A stretch of 64,000 nucleotides of DNA, taken from NCBI RefSeq assembly GCF_042242105.1, contig NC_092027.1:13078221-13142220 (forward strand), written 5' to 3'. The position numbers and the translations under genes were made by a program. Positions 12,813 to 25,590 of the stretch are shown in pieces. Positions within the stretch are counted from its first letter, which is position 1; every line of letters begins with the position of its first letter. The notes under the pieces are model-generated. The model ran no database searches. It was not told where the DNA came from and worked only from the letters and a program-made list of their open reading frames with translations. The stretch comes from Pempheris klunzingeri (lineage: Eukaryota; Chordata; Actinopteri; Acropomatiformes; Pempheridae).

Positions 12813-14286
12813 TGCTCATTGTTGTGTTAATCCTTTATTTTTGACCTGCTTTGCTATGATTCAAATCAAGGCTTTCCAACTTAATTTTGTTCTGGACTGG
12901 ACAGGACGTAGAGGAGCGTAGGAGGTGGGGATAATTGAAGATTGTAATTATTCTCCTTTTCCAGTCAAAATATGCACTCATGTTTACCTCTCAACACACA
13001 GATAACCCTCGATTACTAGTTAGATAATGACTGAGGGAGGAAAACAGAGGAAAGAGCGTGCACAAGAGAGAGTGGCATTAAACATTGTAACAAACTGGAA
13101 GCACTTTATTTTTTATGTTCCCCTGTTTAGCATTTATGTGTAGTAAACATTTAAGTAAATTGTTTATAACAAACTACAATGTAGTTGTAAGCAAGTACAA
13201 GTGTTTCTAACAGTTTATTATCATGATAAAGTTTATTAGGTTTTTCTTAATGTATTTAATTCCTAGAAATGCTCCAAAAGTAATCTGGTGTATGAAAACA
13301 TAAAGAATGGCAATATAGTATAACGCAGTTGTACATACAAAGTGTGACTTTATAACTACATTATTGTGTGTTAATGACATATACAGTGAATGCTAGATAT
13401 GGTGACTTAAAGTGTTGCACAAAAACTTGATTTGGTCTGTATTCAATGTGGTCACTCAATAAAAAAGATAAAAAGTTACCAATAGATCTCTCAGTAACAC
13501 TCATGCCAAGGTTAATTTCTTGCTGAATGCTGAAATTGTAGTGTTAACTAACTGGTTACCTCATGTGCTCAGGATCAGCTGTAGTTGAAAATCAGTATAT
13601 TGTTATTGATCATCATGTAGAATGCTGAGAAACTACAGCACAGACAGAGGGCACTCAGTTAGGAACATTACCACACCGCTAGATGGATAGCTTATTATTC
13701 CAGAGGGAATTGCAAATATACACCATAAAAACCTCAGAAGCTTTATGATTGTCATTCAGTCTTGTTCGTTTAATCTCATGGTTTCCTTGTGGTCCAGTAG
13801 CAAATGTTCAGGGTTGGTGAACCTCTGATTCAAATGCTTATTTGGCTTATTTCAGAGCTGTCTTCAGGCCATAAGAAGGCGCTGTTCCTACGTGTGAGAC
13901 AACCGCATGGTGGGATTTATTTAATGGTGTGGTGTTCCTCAGACATCCCTCCATCAAGGGGGGGGGGGAGTGTGGCAATCCCTAATCCGGAAAAGGACAG
14001 AGTCGTTTGTAGGCTAGAGGTGTCCCAGACAATGACTGATACTGCCCAGATCCTTAATCTGTGTTGCCATCTGCCTTGTCACACACTTACTGCACTTTCC
14101 GCTCTGTTTGTTCTTAATATGCAAGTCAGTCGTGAGGGCTTGTGGAAACCAAATCCCTGTATGAAACTCCACCTCTACAAGAGCTGAAGGCATTTTCCTG
14201 AGACTAGGGAAGACGTTTGGGACCACTGTGTCATTTTTGTTCTCAGTGGCTAAAATAAAACAAAAAGTTTCCCGTTTTAACTCTAG

Positions 14287-14689
14287 TTAATATTCTTGGT
14301 TCATAGTCCTGCTGTATGTGAAGTGAAGTTTGAAGTGAAGCTTGGATGATGATGTGGGAGTAAGAGAAGGAACTGTTTGATGACAGCGAGGAGGAGGTGG
14401 CAGGGACCAGGGGAACAGATGAAGGAGGGGGGGAGATGGAGGAGCGAGGCAGTTTGTTGGTCTGGGAACAAGGGAAGAGAGCTGAGATGAGCTGTTGCTA
14501 TGGGAGGAGGAGAGGATGATGGGTGGGCTCTGCCAGCAGACGTGGGAGGGAGAAGAAGATGGGGATGAGGGAGGAGTGTGTTCGTAGCACAGGGGGTTCT
14601 GGGATGAACAGAACTGTTGGTTATGTAACTGCTGTATTTGGGTTTTTAATGAACCTCTCTCTTCCTGCTCACTGGCTACTGAGCTGTTA
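14287..14689 (-). other. possible orphan terminal exon, unrecognised
   Basis: On the minus strand a good acceptor (cacttctcctgccaacag) precedes an open frame of about 134 codons ending in TAA. The start is polar (residues like SVASEQEERGSLKTQIQQL) and the rest is rich in Ser and Pro. I do not recognise it, and found no matching upstream exons between 14.7 and 18.5 kb. It could be a decayed gene, a last exon of an unseen gene, or a chance frame in a purine-rich tract. A reverse AATAAA lies near 13917. Confidence 0.2.
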
Positions 14690-15325
14690 CTGTTGGCAGG
14701 AGAAGTGCAGCATAAACACACACACACACACACATAAAAACTTCTTTTGCAGTGCTGAAATTTTTCAAACTCTTGCATAAAGAAACACACAACACATTCA
14801 TTTCAGGAATGAAACCTTAAGTCTGAGAGCTCTATTCAAACTTAGTGTAGCCACGGTTTTACTTTGGATTTTAGTTTTGATTGTGTATATGTTAAAATGA
14901 TCACTTTGTGTATCTGTCTCTTGGTTTAGTCCGTGTGTCCGTGCGCTTAATTTCAGATTTCTTTATAGTCATGTGTCAGTGAGCTCGTATGTGTGACTGA
15001 GGAGGGTTTCATGCAGGTTTAACTTTGCAATTAATTTTTCCAGGACTTCCCTGGTATGAACAGAGAGTGCTCAGAGTCCAGCTAGAGGGCATGTGTATGT
15101 TCCTGTGTGTGTGTGTGTGACTGTCTGTAAGCACATATATGTGTGTGAGAGTGTGTAAGTACAGGTATGGGATGCTTCGGTCCACCCTGATTCCACCGTG
15201 TCAATATTTACTCAGTATTCTGAGATTTGAAGAAAGGGAACTTGTTTCAATATTTATGGATGTGGTCGGACGCGAAATCCTCGCAGTCTTTCCAAACACC
15301 GTGACTGTATGCATGCATGCACACA

Positions 15326-15500
15326 GGGCGGCTGTGGCTCAGGACACAGAGCGGGACGCCCACTGATCACAGGGCTGGTGGTTCCATCCCCACGTCCTTC
15401 TGTCCACATATCGAAGTGTCTGTGGTCCCACTTGGCTCTGTGTGGTAGCTTGTGAATGAGTGGCAAAAACATTGTAAAGCAGTTTAGATCAAAGCACTGA
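15326..15500 (+). mobile_element. tRNA-derived SINE, 5' and body
   Basis: It starts 'gggcggctgtggctcagg' (A-box-like) and has 'ggtggttccatcccc' (B-box-like) about 45 bases on. This is followed by a 'cacatatcgaagtgtc' body and an end like 'gtaaagcagtttagatc', all typical of a common fish tRNA-derived SINE. A reverse-strand relative is at 32090-32302. The internal promoter boxes are diverged. Confidence 0.65.
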
Positions 15501-16264
15501 ATAACTGTAGCCATTTATACACACACACTGAAAGGGAAAACAGTCAAGCGATGGAGTTTATTGATATTAGTGGACAAGGTTTATTCATTTAACTGATTGA
15601 CAGTAACAATGTTTGTTGTGGAGCAAAGCTGAAACGCGCTTCTTGGGTCAGTTCAGTTGTTGATTTTTGGTTTATTTTGAAAAGAAATACAACATAGACT
15701 TGTGTTGGGTTTGGAAAAACATGGAACGTAAGGGAAAGTGCCTGGGGAAAACAACTTATTTGATCAAATAATAAGATTTGCCTATTAAAATGTGTAAAAA
15801 TGAGGACAAACAGTTGCAGGTCTAGATTTGACAGATAAAATATCTCACCTGACCATGTCAATAGTAAACATATTCACTGGAAGTGGCGTTATTTGAACGT
15901 GGTTTTGTATAAAAATGCTTAATGTCATGCAGTGTGGCTAACATGGAGGAATGTGTTTGTTTTAGACCTGTTTCCATTTACTGTATGGGTCTGGCAGCAC
16001 TATTGTGATGAATATTCTCTAAATTGAGCTCCCAGAGGTGGCTTGGCTGTTGGCAGGCAAAGGGGACTTACAGGAACATTTCCCTTTTCAGTGAAAAAGC
16101 AAATATACCATGCCTTTATATTAGATTTCTATTTTGCTACTGGAAAGGAAATAGATGAGGAGAAAAGGGAAAAACAGAAAATAACTTTTGGGGTTGGTAA
16201 ATATGCTACTCTCATTCGTGAATGTCACTCAGCTGCATGGAAAATGATACTCGTCTAAAAATTT

Positions 16265-16690
16265 TGATGAGGACTGCAATTAAGGCTTTTTTCATTATAC
16301 TGGTTGTTTTCTCAATTATTTACTACTTGCTTGGCCTGTAAAATGTCAACAAAGTAAAAAAGAGCTCATGGGGACGTCCTCAAATTGCTTGTTTTCTGCG
16401 ACCGACAGTCTAAACCCAAAAGCAGCCAGTTTAGTATCATAGAGGACTAAAAAAAAAACCTGAAAAAATCACTTTTAAGAAGTTAGAACAAATAGATTTT
16501 AGGTACTTTTGTCTAAAGGTTGACTTAAATCACTATTCACTATAAAAATTGACTTTGTGATGATTGATGACGATAAATCTTCAAAATCATTTAACGTCAA
16601 AAACGCCAAACATTCACTAATTCAAGCCTTTCAAATGTGAGGATTTAAAAACATATTCAAGATGTCTTGTAATGATGAAAAAAATTGTTG
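16265..16690 (+). mobile_element. teleost AT-rich interspersed repeat (family B), forward copy
   Basis: It reads 'gactgcaattaagg', 'tgtaaaatgtcaaca', 'gacgtcctcaaattgcttg' and 'tagtatcatagaggacta' in that order, the same order as other family B copies. It is diverged and non-coding. Confidence 0.55.
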
Positions 16691-16992
16691 CAGCCCCAGT
16701 TTTAAAATGAATAGTAAAGATTTTTATTGGAAGTGACCTTCCAGTATTTTAGGTGTTAGGTGTTGTTCATACACATTAGATTGTCATTTTTTATCAGTTT
16801 TAATGCCCACATATAAACAGTCCTCCTCTATTACTGTTTGACTCTAATCATTTATAAATACAGGATGAAAAATGAGAGAATTTGATGGTGTTGTGTAATA
16901 GTTCACCCATGCTGATAGATGCAGGTAAGGCTCATCTAGCTACCTGCTTATGTTTGTGTTTGTCCTGCCTGCCAAGCAGACAGGGTTACATA

Positions 16993-16995
<3 letters not shown>

Positions 16996-17055
<60 letters not shown>
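16996..17055 (+). repeat. (TG)n microsatellite
   Basis: An uninterrupted TG run of 60 bp. It creates spurious Val-Cys frames on both strands. Confidence 0.98.
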
Positions 17056-17058
<3 letters not shown>

Positions 17059-18215
17059 CTACTGTATATGTTCGTGTGTTTGGACGAATATGTGTGCCTG
17101 TTGTGTCTTTTCTTAGAGTATAAGCCAAATAGCCCATTCCCAGAGATGACACGCTGTCCAGGAATAACATCTCGAATCTTTCATCTCCAATCCATCACCA
17201 CCATAACACACATACACACACACACGCTGTTGACTTTACAGCTTGTTCAGTTCAGTAGGAAATCTGTCTGGTTAGTTACTGTACAGCCAGAGCCCCAGCT
17301 CCTCTTCCCCTCCCAGACTACCCCCTCAATTGCGGCTTGTTCAGGTCGTGTGTGTGGATGGAGGGGTGTGTGTGTGTGTGGAGGAGGAGGAAGGGGAGGT
17401 GTAGAGGAATGCAGGGTTGGGTCGGGTGGGGCTGGTTGGGAAAAGAGGGGTCTCTATGTGGGCCTGTATGTGGACTCTAGAGAAAGATTAAAGATGTGTA
17501 TGTGAGCGTATTGATGAAAGTGTGTTTTCCTACTGTGTTTACTCCACTGGGGCCCTCCGCCTACCTGACAGAGGAGAGAGGAGTAATGGGGAAACAGGCG
17601 GGAAGAAGAGACAGGGTGACAGTAGGGAACAGGTTCATGCGTCTTTACCCTCTGCAGTCTTTACCCTCTATTAATGTCCGTTTTGTGGTAAATGTGATCT
17701 CAATTCATGTTTAAGTCAAGCCAGAGAAAAAACATCTACTAATATAGAAAGTAGGAAGAAAGAGAAAAAAGATTAGAAATTATATAAGATAAAAAAAATG
17801 ACCAGACTGACAGAAAAACACAAAATGTTACATATAATTCTGGGGCACTGAACTGAGCTGAACTTAGGAATCCAGGATTTGGCCTGTATACTTCACTTAT
17901 ACAGAAATGCATGCTTATGCAAAAATGCACACACACAACCCAACATGCTGAGCAGCGGGAACACTGTAGGCTGTGTACGGTGGCTCTCCTTCACTTCCGC
18001 ACCATAAATGTGTGTTTGCTATATGAGGGAACACGGAGAGAAAAGAGGAATTCATGTTGGTGTTTATTTGAGCTTCGGCCAAATCCAACCTGGGGCGGCT
18101 GTGTTGGCGCGCTCTCTGCACCAAACCCCAGCCGCTCCTGTACCCCCAGCCAGACACACACACACATACTGTACACACTCGGGCACTTGAGCGCACACAA
18201 CAACACAAATTTTAC

Positions 18216-18247
<32 letters not shown>

Positions 18248-18586
18248 TACCTGTCCATCCTAGCCATATCAAGGTGTGTTTGTCTTTCTCTGCCCACCAT
18301 TTTAGGTCCTCCCAGAGCAGGTATTTCCCTCTCCTTCCCACAGACACACACACATTTACACACACATGCTGCAGCTATAGAGGGGGGCTGTCTGTGGGCT
18401 GACTGCGTGAAGCACTTGCATTGATAACCTGCAGCTCACAGTCCCTCAGTCTCACTTTGTGGCCATCCCCGTCGCCTGGAACTCCCTTCGCCCTGCTCTG
18501 CCTCCTTTCTGGCCTCCCACTCTAGGACCGTCTGCGGACGCACCCAGACCCCTGCGCTTACTCGTCACCCCTCTGTCGCTGTCACC

Positions 18587-19068
18587 ATGACCCCTACCCC
18601 GCTGTTGTTCCTGCTGCTGCTCGGGCTCATCGGAGCTCAGGCCACTGTGGACCTCCGCACCGCCGCCGCCATGGGTAAGAATGATGACCTTTAACCCTTA
18701 AAGCTGATCCTAACTCTGTCTGTGATGGTGCGGTGCCTGACATCCAACACTGGTTTTTCACTCCTTATCTTGAGAACAGTAAACCTCAGAATAGACATTA
18801 TAACATATTTAAGCTAAATAAACAAGAATTTTTAGAGGAATATTACTCCAAAAGTGTATCTTGTTAGTAAAGAGTTATGTCTTTATATATCCATGTTGGT
18901 ATGATATGTATGAACTATGATGTAGAAATTCCCAGAGGTGACAGAATTGAAGGAGAGGAATGGCAAATGTCAACTTTTTATTCAGCTTAATCATTTTTTA
19001 CATTGAAATTTGTTTGGACAATTGTTTCAATACTGTGATTATTTTGTTTAATCCAAAAAGGATATAAT

Positions 19069-19133
<65 letters not shown>

Positions 19134-19358
19134 TCTATGTTTGTCAGTGTTTTGAGACACTTATAAATTAGTGGTTATTGACCTCTGCTTCCCAGAGCCT
19201 ATGAGACGTTCACTGTGTGTGGTTCACTTCATTCCCCTCCTTGCTCGATTTTGCCCTGATAAACATTGGATCAAGGTTTTTGATTCTGTGGTATTCAGAT
19301 AGCAGCGGGTTTCATGTTGTTGCTGATGGTTTGTTTCAGGAGAGTGTTTGCACACTCT

Positions 19359-19404
<46 letters not shown>

Positions 19405-22400
19405 TGATGGAGAAGTTAGTAGGAAGAAAAACTGGAGGGAGGAAGAGAGGTGAAGGGTGAGAAGGGAGATCAGTGATGTTAAGCGGGCACTGGAGGTTTT
19501 TAACGAGCCAGCAGTTAATCTAATAAGACCCTCACTGTGTCTAGATTTATTATTATCACCAGAATCTATCACAGAAACAGTTTTCTGTCTCTCACACACA
19601 TAAAATAGATAGAACAGTTGAAGCTTGTTCAGCAACAATTTTTTTTGCATCAATATAATGATAATTTTGGTGTGGTTCACCTTTTCTAAGCTTTTTCTGA
19701 GCTTTCAGTTCTTCCTGATTATGCCCAGTTGTCATTCTAATAATAACTAGTAATATAATCAAAGAGATACACTTGGTTTGAAATGTTTTTTGTGCTTTTA
19801 AAATATTAAATAGTAATACTGTCCTTCTGTCCTTACTGCCTTTTTTCTGGTCAAGCATTTCTTTATCCCTCCCTCCACCCTCACCTCCCTCCACCCCTCC
19901 TGTTGCCTGCCTGCATCCTGTTTTTCTGTTTCCCACTTTTTCCACCAGTCCTACTTTTTCCTCTCAATACCTCCGTTCTCCCTGTGCCCCTCCCACTCTT
20001 CTCACCTTCTTCATCAACTTAATGTCTTTATCCATCTATATTTCTGGATAACTTTGTGGATGTACTGTTGTTTAGCAAACTATTAGGAAATATCCATAAT
20101 AATTTCCTGTCTGTCCTTTCATGTGCAGCGGCAGGTTTATGCAAAACCCGTCCCACAGACATTGTATTCATCATCGACAGCAGTCGCAGCGTTCGCCCTT
20201 CAGAGTTTGAGCAGGTCAAGGTCTTCCTGGCTAAGGTCATCGAGGGGCTGGATGTTGGACCCAACGCCACCCGTGTGGGTGTTGTCAACTACGCCAGCCG
20301 CGTCAAGAACGAGGTATGGAGCTCAGCTAGCCTTCATTAGCAGTCGGCAATGTTTCTTTTTATTTGACATTAACTATTTAATGTGGCTGCCCCTGCTCGT
20401 ATGCATCTTTAGGTGTCTCTGAAGACACATCGCACCAAAGCCGGACTGATTAAGGCTGTGAGCAAGATCGAGCCCTTGTCCACCGGAACCATGACTGGTC
20501 TGTCCATTCAGTTTGCCCTGAATGTGGCCTTCAGTGAGGGCGAGGGTGCTCGTGTCAAATCTCCTGACATCAGCAAGGTCAGACACGCATTTACACACAC
20601 TCATGCAATTCAATCTACAATTCATTCCACAATTTTGATCATCATTTTCTATCTAATTTTGCTCCTCTTGCCTCCCAGGTTGCCATTATTGTGACAGACG
20701 GGCGTCCCCAGGACAACGTGAAAGATGTGGCTCAGCGTGCTCGAGATGCTGGTATTGAGATTTTTGCCATCGGTGTGGGACGTGTGGACATGAGCACCCT
20801 GAAGCAGATGGCCAGTGACCCTCTGGATGACCATGTGGACTACGTGGAGAGCTACAGCGTCATCGAAAAGCTCACCAAGAAGTTCCAGGAGGCCTTCTGT
20901 GGTAAGATGGGAGGATGAGGTGTGAGAGGAAAAGGAAAGATGAGGGCTTTATTGTTTAAAGTTGGAGTTGTTTACAGATGCAGGAAACAGGGATTAGTCC
21001 TTCATGATGGAAATAGACAGAGATGGCTGAAAGGAATTACTGTCAGGGTGGGTCATCATCATTATCCATCACGCCTGTGGAGAGAGCTGTCTGCTGCCCC
21101 CTATACTGAGGGTAAGGTGTCAGGACTGTCATCTTTTCATTCCAATATATTGTTCCCGCCCCTTGTCCTCTGCTCTCCCTCAACAGGGCTACAGTACATT
21201 CATCAAAACCGAAATATTGCCAGTGCAGGAGGCCATTAGGGCAGGAACAACCTTTTGGAACGAAATTCGCTCCTGTTCTTCAGTCAACTCTCACATAACC
21301 GAGAGGCGAGACTGAGCTCTCTGTAATTACCGATCCATTAGTGACAATCATTAAATTTCTAATTAGTGATGCCCTCTGGCTCTCCCAGTCTGCGGCACTT
21401 GCGACTGCTGTCTATCACTCACTTTACAGCAGCCAATCTTGCTGCAGATGTTTTGTCCAAAGGCAGAGCTGCATGATCGCAGTGTTGGACTGTTATTGGA
21501 CGAGCCTGTGCCTCACATTTAGAAACGGATCTTGTTTATTTGAGGCCACTCCAATCTTTTCCACCTGTTTGTTTTAAGGATCCACTGGATTCATGCATCG
21601 TCCACAAATTGTTCATGTCAATTGCATGTCACAGTGGATCATTAAAAATCAATGCTAGATTTTCCCGTTTTCACACTGACATAGTTTTATTCTCTCCTCC
21701 TAACCCCAACCACCCACCCCCCTCTGTGTGTGTATGTGCCTCAACATATACTATACTGTGTGTACGTGTGTGTTCTGCATGCACACACACACAGTGTCGG
21801 ACCTGTGTGCCACTGGGGATCATGACTGTGAGCAGGTATGCATCAGCAGCCCCGGATCATACAAGTGTGCCTGCAAAGATGGCTTTACCCTCATGGACGA
21901 TGGTCGTAGCTGCAGTGGTGAGTGTGCATGAAGGTGTTTGTCCATGTGCGGTCACTGTGCTCCCATAGTAACAGGCCATGTTGCGTGTCTGACATTGCCA
22001 GCTTGCAGCAACTCGGCGACAGATGTGGTGTTCCTGATCGACGGCTCTAAGAGCGTGCGTCCTGAGAACTTTGAGCTGGTTAAAAAGTGGATCAACCAGA
22101 TTGTCGACAAGCTGGATGTGTCTGACAGCAAGGCTCACGTCGGACTGGTGCAGTACTCCAGCTCAGTCAGACAGGTACATGTCTGTGTTTGTTACCCAAA
22201 AATTGACTTCCTTCTCTTCCTTCTCCATCAACGCCATGTTTCTCTCTGCCTCCTGTAGGAGTTCCCCCTGGGCCGCTTCAACAACAAGAAAGACCTGAAG
22301 GATGCCGTGAAGAAGATGGCCTACATGGAGAGGGGAACCATGACAGGCCAGGCCCTCCGCTATCTGACAGATAGCAGCTTCAGTCCTACTCAGGGTGCCC

Positions 22401-23098
22401 GGCCTGGAGTCACCAAGGTGGGCATCGTTTTCACCGACGGACGCAGCCAGGACTACATCGGAGATGCTGCCAAGAAGGCCAAGGAGCACGGTGAGAGGGG
22501 GAGAAGATAGATTACTTGTTAATGTATGAGTGTGGTTGAGACAGATACAATACAAAGCCTGATTTTACCAGTCGGCTGAGGGAAACCTGTGTGTGTGTTC
22601 ATGTTGCAGGGTTCAAGATGTACGCTGTTGGAGTGGGCAACGCTGTGGAGGATGAGCTGAAAGAGATTGCCTCTGAGCCAACTGCAGAGCATTACTTCTA
22701 CACTGCCGACTTCAAGACTATGACCCAGATCGCCAAGAAGCTGCAGATTAACATCTGTCAAGGTCACACATGATGATGAAATACAAACATAAAAAATACT
22801 TCAGTTGTTACTGGATATTACTACTTACTTATTGAACTTGTGCTTTCTGTTCACACAGAGGAGGACCCCTGCGAATGCGACTCCCTCGTAAAGTTCCAAA
22901 AGAAAGTAGAAGATGCCCTACAGGCACTAACGAAAAAATATATCCTTTACAACGGGGGAAATAGTCTGAGAATACGATGATGGGAGGGAGGGTTTTAATG
23001 CTGTTATCATATTTTCTGTCTCCTTTGTTGTCCTTGACAGAATCTTACTAGACAGCATGTCGAAGAGGATCGCCTTGCTGGAGAACAAAATCGTCTGA
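18587..23098 (+). CDS. matn1: matrilin-1 (cartilage matrix protein), 10 exons
   Basis: Exons: 18587-18674, 20129-20313, 20413-20577, 20679-20901, 21795-21917, 22002-22174, 22259-22490, 22610-22762, 22859-22939, 23049-23098. The frame closes at 1473 nt (490 aa), against 496 in human as I recall. Matrilin-1 is secreted and links collagen and proteoglycan in cartilage. Order: signal peptide (about 1-20, leucine-rich core); VWA1 with MIDAS DSSRS and TDG; one EGF domain (exon 5, about 221-261, six cysteines); VWA2 with DGSKS and TDG; then a C-terminal heptad coiled coil (about 448-490) after Cys-x-Cys, which oligomerises matrilins. Two VWA domains with one EGF between them distinguish matrilin-1 from matrilins 2-4. 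Splice junctions are GT-AG except the last intron (AT-AC). Confidence 0.95.
19071..19130 (+). repeat. (AT)n microsatellite in matn1 intron 1
   Basis: A 60-bp uninterrupted AT run. Confidence 0.98.
19361..19401 (+). repeat. (TG)n microsatellite in matn1 intron 1
   Basis: A TG run of about 40 bp ending in 'cgcgtg'. Confidence 0.97.
22940..23048 (+). other. U12-type AT-AC intron, last intron of matn1
   Basis: Exon 9 ends '...ACG AAA AAA T' and the intron starts 'atatccttt', the minor-spliceosome 5' site consensus. The branch-site match 'tccttgac' is at 23031-23038. The intron ends 'cttac' only 10 bases later, and exon 10 starts 'TA GAC AGC'. This 109-bp choice is the one that gives the expected matrilin-1 C-terminus ([16 protein letters not shown]). 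Human MATN1 is known to carry an AT-AC intron in its coiled-coil region. Confidence 0.93.
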
Positions 23099-23391
23099 GG
23101 ACTCACATCCCACTCTTCCCTAGTCATCTGCACACCCACCCACCCACACACACGCACACATAAACAAACACAAACAATTACCGTCTGTAAAATGCTGAAG
23201 AGGAACCTGTGTGTGTGTGAACCCTGACCTCTGTCTGTAGCCTAAGCTCAGCCCCCTCTCCTCTCTTGGTCTTACCTCTTCCACCTTTGGGTCTCCTGGG
23301 ACACGAAGCGCCGGTTGCCATGGGGACAACGCCTTTGTGTGTGTATGCACGCTCCGAAGGTCATCCTCCATAGCCAGCCTATGTGTTTGTT

Positions 23392-23397
23392 AATAAA
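23392..23397 (+). terminator. matn1 polyadenylation signal
   Basis: AATAAA lies about 295 bp after the matn1 stop codon. A T/G-rich stretch (ggtttttctttgttgctg) follows from about 23430. Confidence 0.7.
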
Positions 23398-23399
23398 AG

Positions 23400-25000
23400 T
23401 CTTCCCTCATAGGGAAACGGTACACTGAAGGGTTTTTCTTTGTTGCTGCCACAATGTTGAATTTCTCCAAAGCCCAAAGAGTCTTGCCATGTCAAACGGA
23501 GCAGCTCATCACCCTCACATGTTTGTCTGTTTATATCTGTCACCTTTTCCTCTCTCTCCTCTCATATCTGAAGGCTTCACCATTCTCCTACCCCCACACA
23601 AAGGTATCTAATGTTATATATGGTATACAGGTAAATTAATATAAGATATATGTCTGATAATAAGGGTACACCGTTGTGTTTTTTATTTTCCTAAATAAAG
23701 TTGATTCAGGAAGTACACATTATAAATTGTGAAACAGTTGTATGAGAAATTAACATTCCAGACACAAATGCACACACAGACACCAAGAAATTAATATTTT
23801 CACATATATAGTTGTTCATGAAATATAAATACATGTAAAAAGTACGTAGAATATTAATTTGGTCTTTGGCTCCAAAATGTGGGCTCTGAGGACCACAAGG
23901 GCTTCACAGGTGTTCCAGTGGTGAATGTTTACAATTCATTGTCAAAGATTTAAGCAAAAACAGCCCTTTACACCAACAGCTTTACTGAAAATCTGCATAA
24001 TGTCTTTGACATACAAAATTTAATATTTCCCAGATGGCAGTGATCAGAACAAACTCAAAATAGAGTTGTGGGGTGTACTCCTGCATTAGAGAGCAGTAAT
24101 GGCATGAAATAAACTAATCATTTATTTGACTGACACAAAATGTATCAATTAACCCTTAATTTTGATTTTCCAAGTAACAATAACTATCTGCTGCATTAGA
24201 AAAGCTACATTTGGCATAGTTTCATATTATAAAATAGAGGACAGCAACTTAAGACATTGCCATAACCTCAGGTAGGTTTAATGCACATTTACCATTAGTG
24301 TTTTAATAATCTAGGTTACATAATTAATTAAACAGATGGGGCAATAAATGTAGACCTAAATACTTACCTACTATCATGTAACCTAGTATTTTTTTAGAAA
24401 GCTGATAAACATAGCTATACGTACGATTTTATATTTCATTATAAGAGCCCACGGTGACACAGGTGTCACAGACATGCCTATACAGCTTAATGCTTGAATT
24501 TAGCTCAGGAAGTTCCTAAGTGACAGCTACTAAACATCCTGGTGCAGTCATGAGACACTGTCAATTTGTGTAGCTTTCACTTTTATTATTAAAAGGTAAG
24601 TTTCAAACAATGTGACTATTCTAATACTGTCCTAGATTACACTTAACCTGTCCTGACCATATTTTATGAAAAAGTTGATATGAAACAACTTTGAAAAATA
24701 ATGCTGTGACACATATTTAACATTTCAGATCTTGGACAGTAGGGGTAGCATCTCAAAAACAAGTTTAGTTAAATGTGTTCCTTGTGGTCCATTTAGTCTG
24801 TTTTATATCCCCCATACTTTTACTTAAAGGACAAATGGTCCAGGTTCTTATAGGTTAACTTGGAAACACACATATATGCATACAGAAGATGGTACAAACA
24901 GTAAATCAACAGCAAATGACGGAGGGGACGCCAGAGCCAGCACACTCCTAATAATAGTAGCGATATTTGAAAAGTTAGTTTAGTGCACAAACGTGTGTTT
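23400..25000. other. matn1-sesn2 intergenic interval
   Basis: AT-rich sequence with no exon-like frame on either strand. I see no strong repeats apart from short CA runs. Confidence 0.6.
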
Positions 25001-25590
25001 TATTTCTGAACAGAAAGCGACTGATGAGCTCATTAGTGAAAAGTTCCGTATACGTCAGCATGACGTCCTGCCCCAACAGCTGAATGAGACCAGCGAGTTA
25101 AAAGTCTCTCATATTATTGATCTTGGTTCCTCATGAAAGCTGATGTTTAACTTAAATTAGATGATGCTCTAGTCTGGGAGTCCAGTCCAGATTCAAACCT
25201 CTGGCTCACAGAGTGTTTACACTGTCGGGCCACAGTCAGATACGCTGTTTAAAGAGGCTGCAGCATCTGCTAGCAGCGGCTAGGCTAGCTCCGGGAGCTA
25301 ACTGGCAGAGTGAGTGAGTGAGTGAGTGAGTGAGCGGTCAGGTACCCCGGCAGGCAGGAGAGACCTCTGAAGGTGGGCCGTCTGCGTTAATGATTGGCGG
25401 CACAGGTGGTTGCGCAGTGAACAGAGACAGGCTAAAGACACTTCAATTAATCACTCCCAGTTATCCGGAAGTTAAGAAAACCAGCGTTTGCGTCAAGCTA
25501 ACGTTAACGGCCAGGTTAATACTTCAGCTAACAGTAACGTTAGCTAGCGGTAACGTTAGCAGGTGACTCAGCCCGGGACCGACACAAGAG
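25000..25590 (+). promoter_or_regulatory. putative sesn2 promoter and 5' UTR
   Basis: GC content and CpGs rise toward the start codon. A pair of CRE/Maf-like half sites lies in 'tacgtcagcatgacgtcct' at about 25051-25069. A (GAGT)n run sits at about 25310-25334. Several 'taacgttagc' palindromes at about 25497-25562 are a low-complexity motif often seen in fish 5' regions. The transcription start is not fixed. Confidence 0.5.

Larger units (their letters stand above)
12840..18500. other. nobox-matn1 intergenic interval
   Basis: No supported gene was seen on the + strand. The interval holds one minus-strand exon-like frame (14287-14689), a tRNA-type SINE (15326-15500), a family B repeat (16265-16690), a long GT tract (16996-17055), CA-rich stretches around 18150-18360, and otherwise AT-rich unique-looking sequence. 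Confidence 0.6.

Noticed and set aside
13804..14187. 127-codon + strand frame
   Set aside because: It contains a poly-G run and no splice signals or known motif; likely chance.
15326..15400. tRNA-like sequence
   Set aside because: It has A- and B-box-like motifs but no cloverleaf or anticodon arm that I can fold, and it continues into a SINE body.
16882..17505. 207-codon frame between nobox and matn1
   Set aside because: Its centre is a (GT)n run giving Val-Cys repeats. The flanks show no protein-like conservation.
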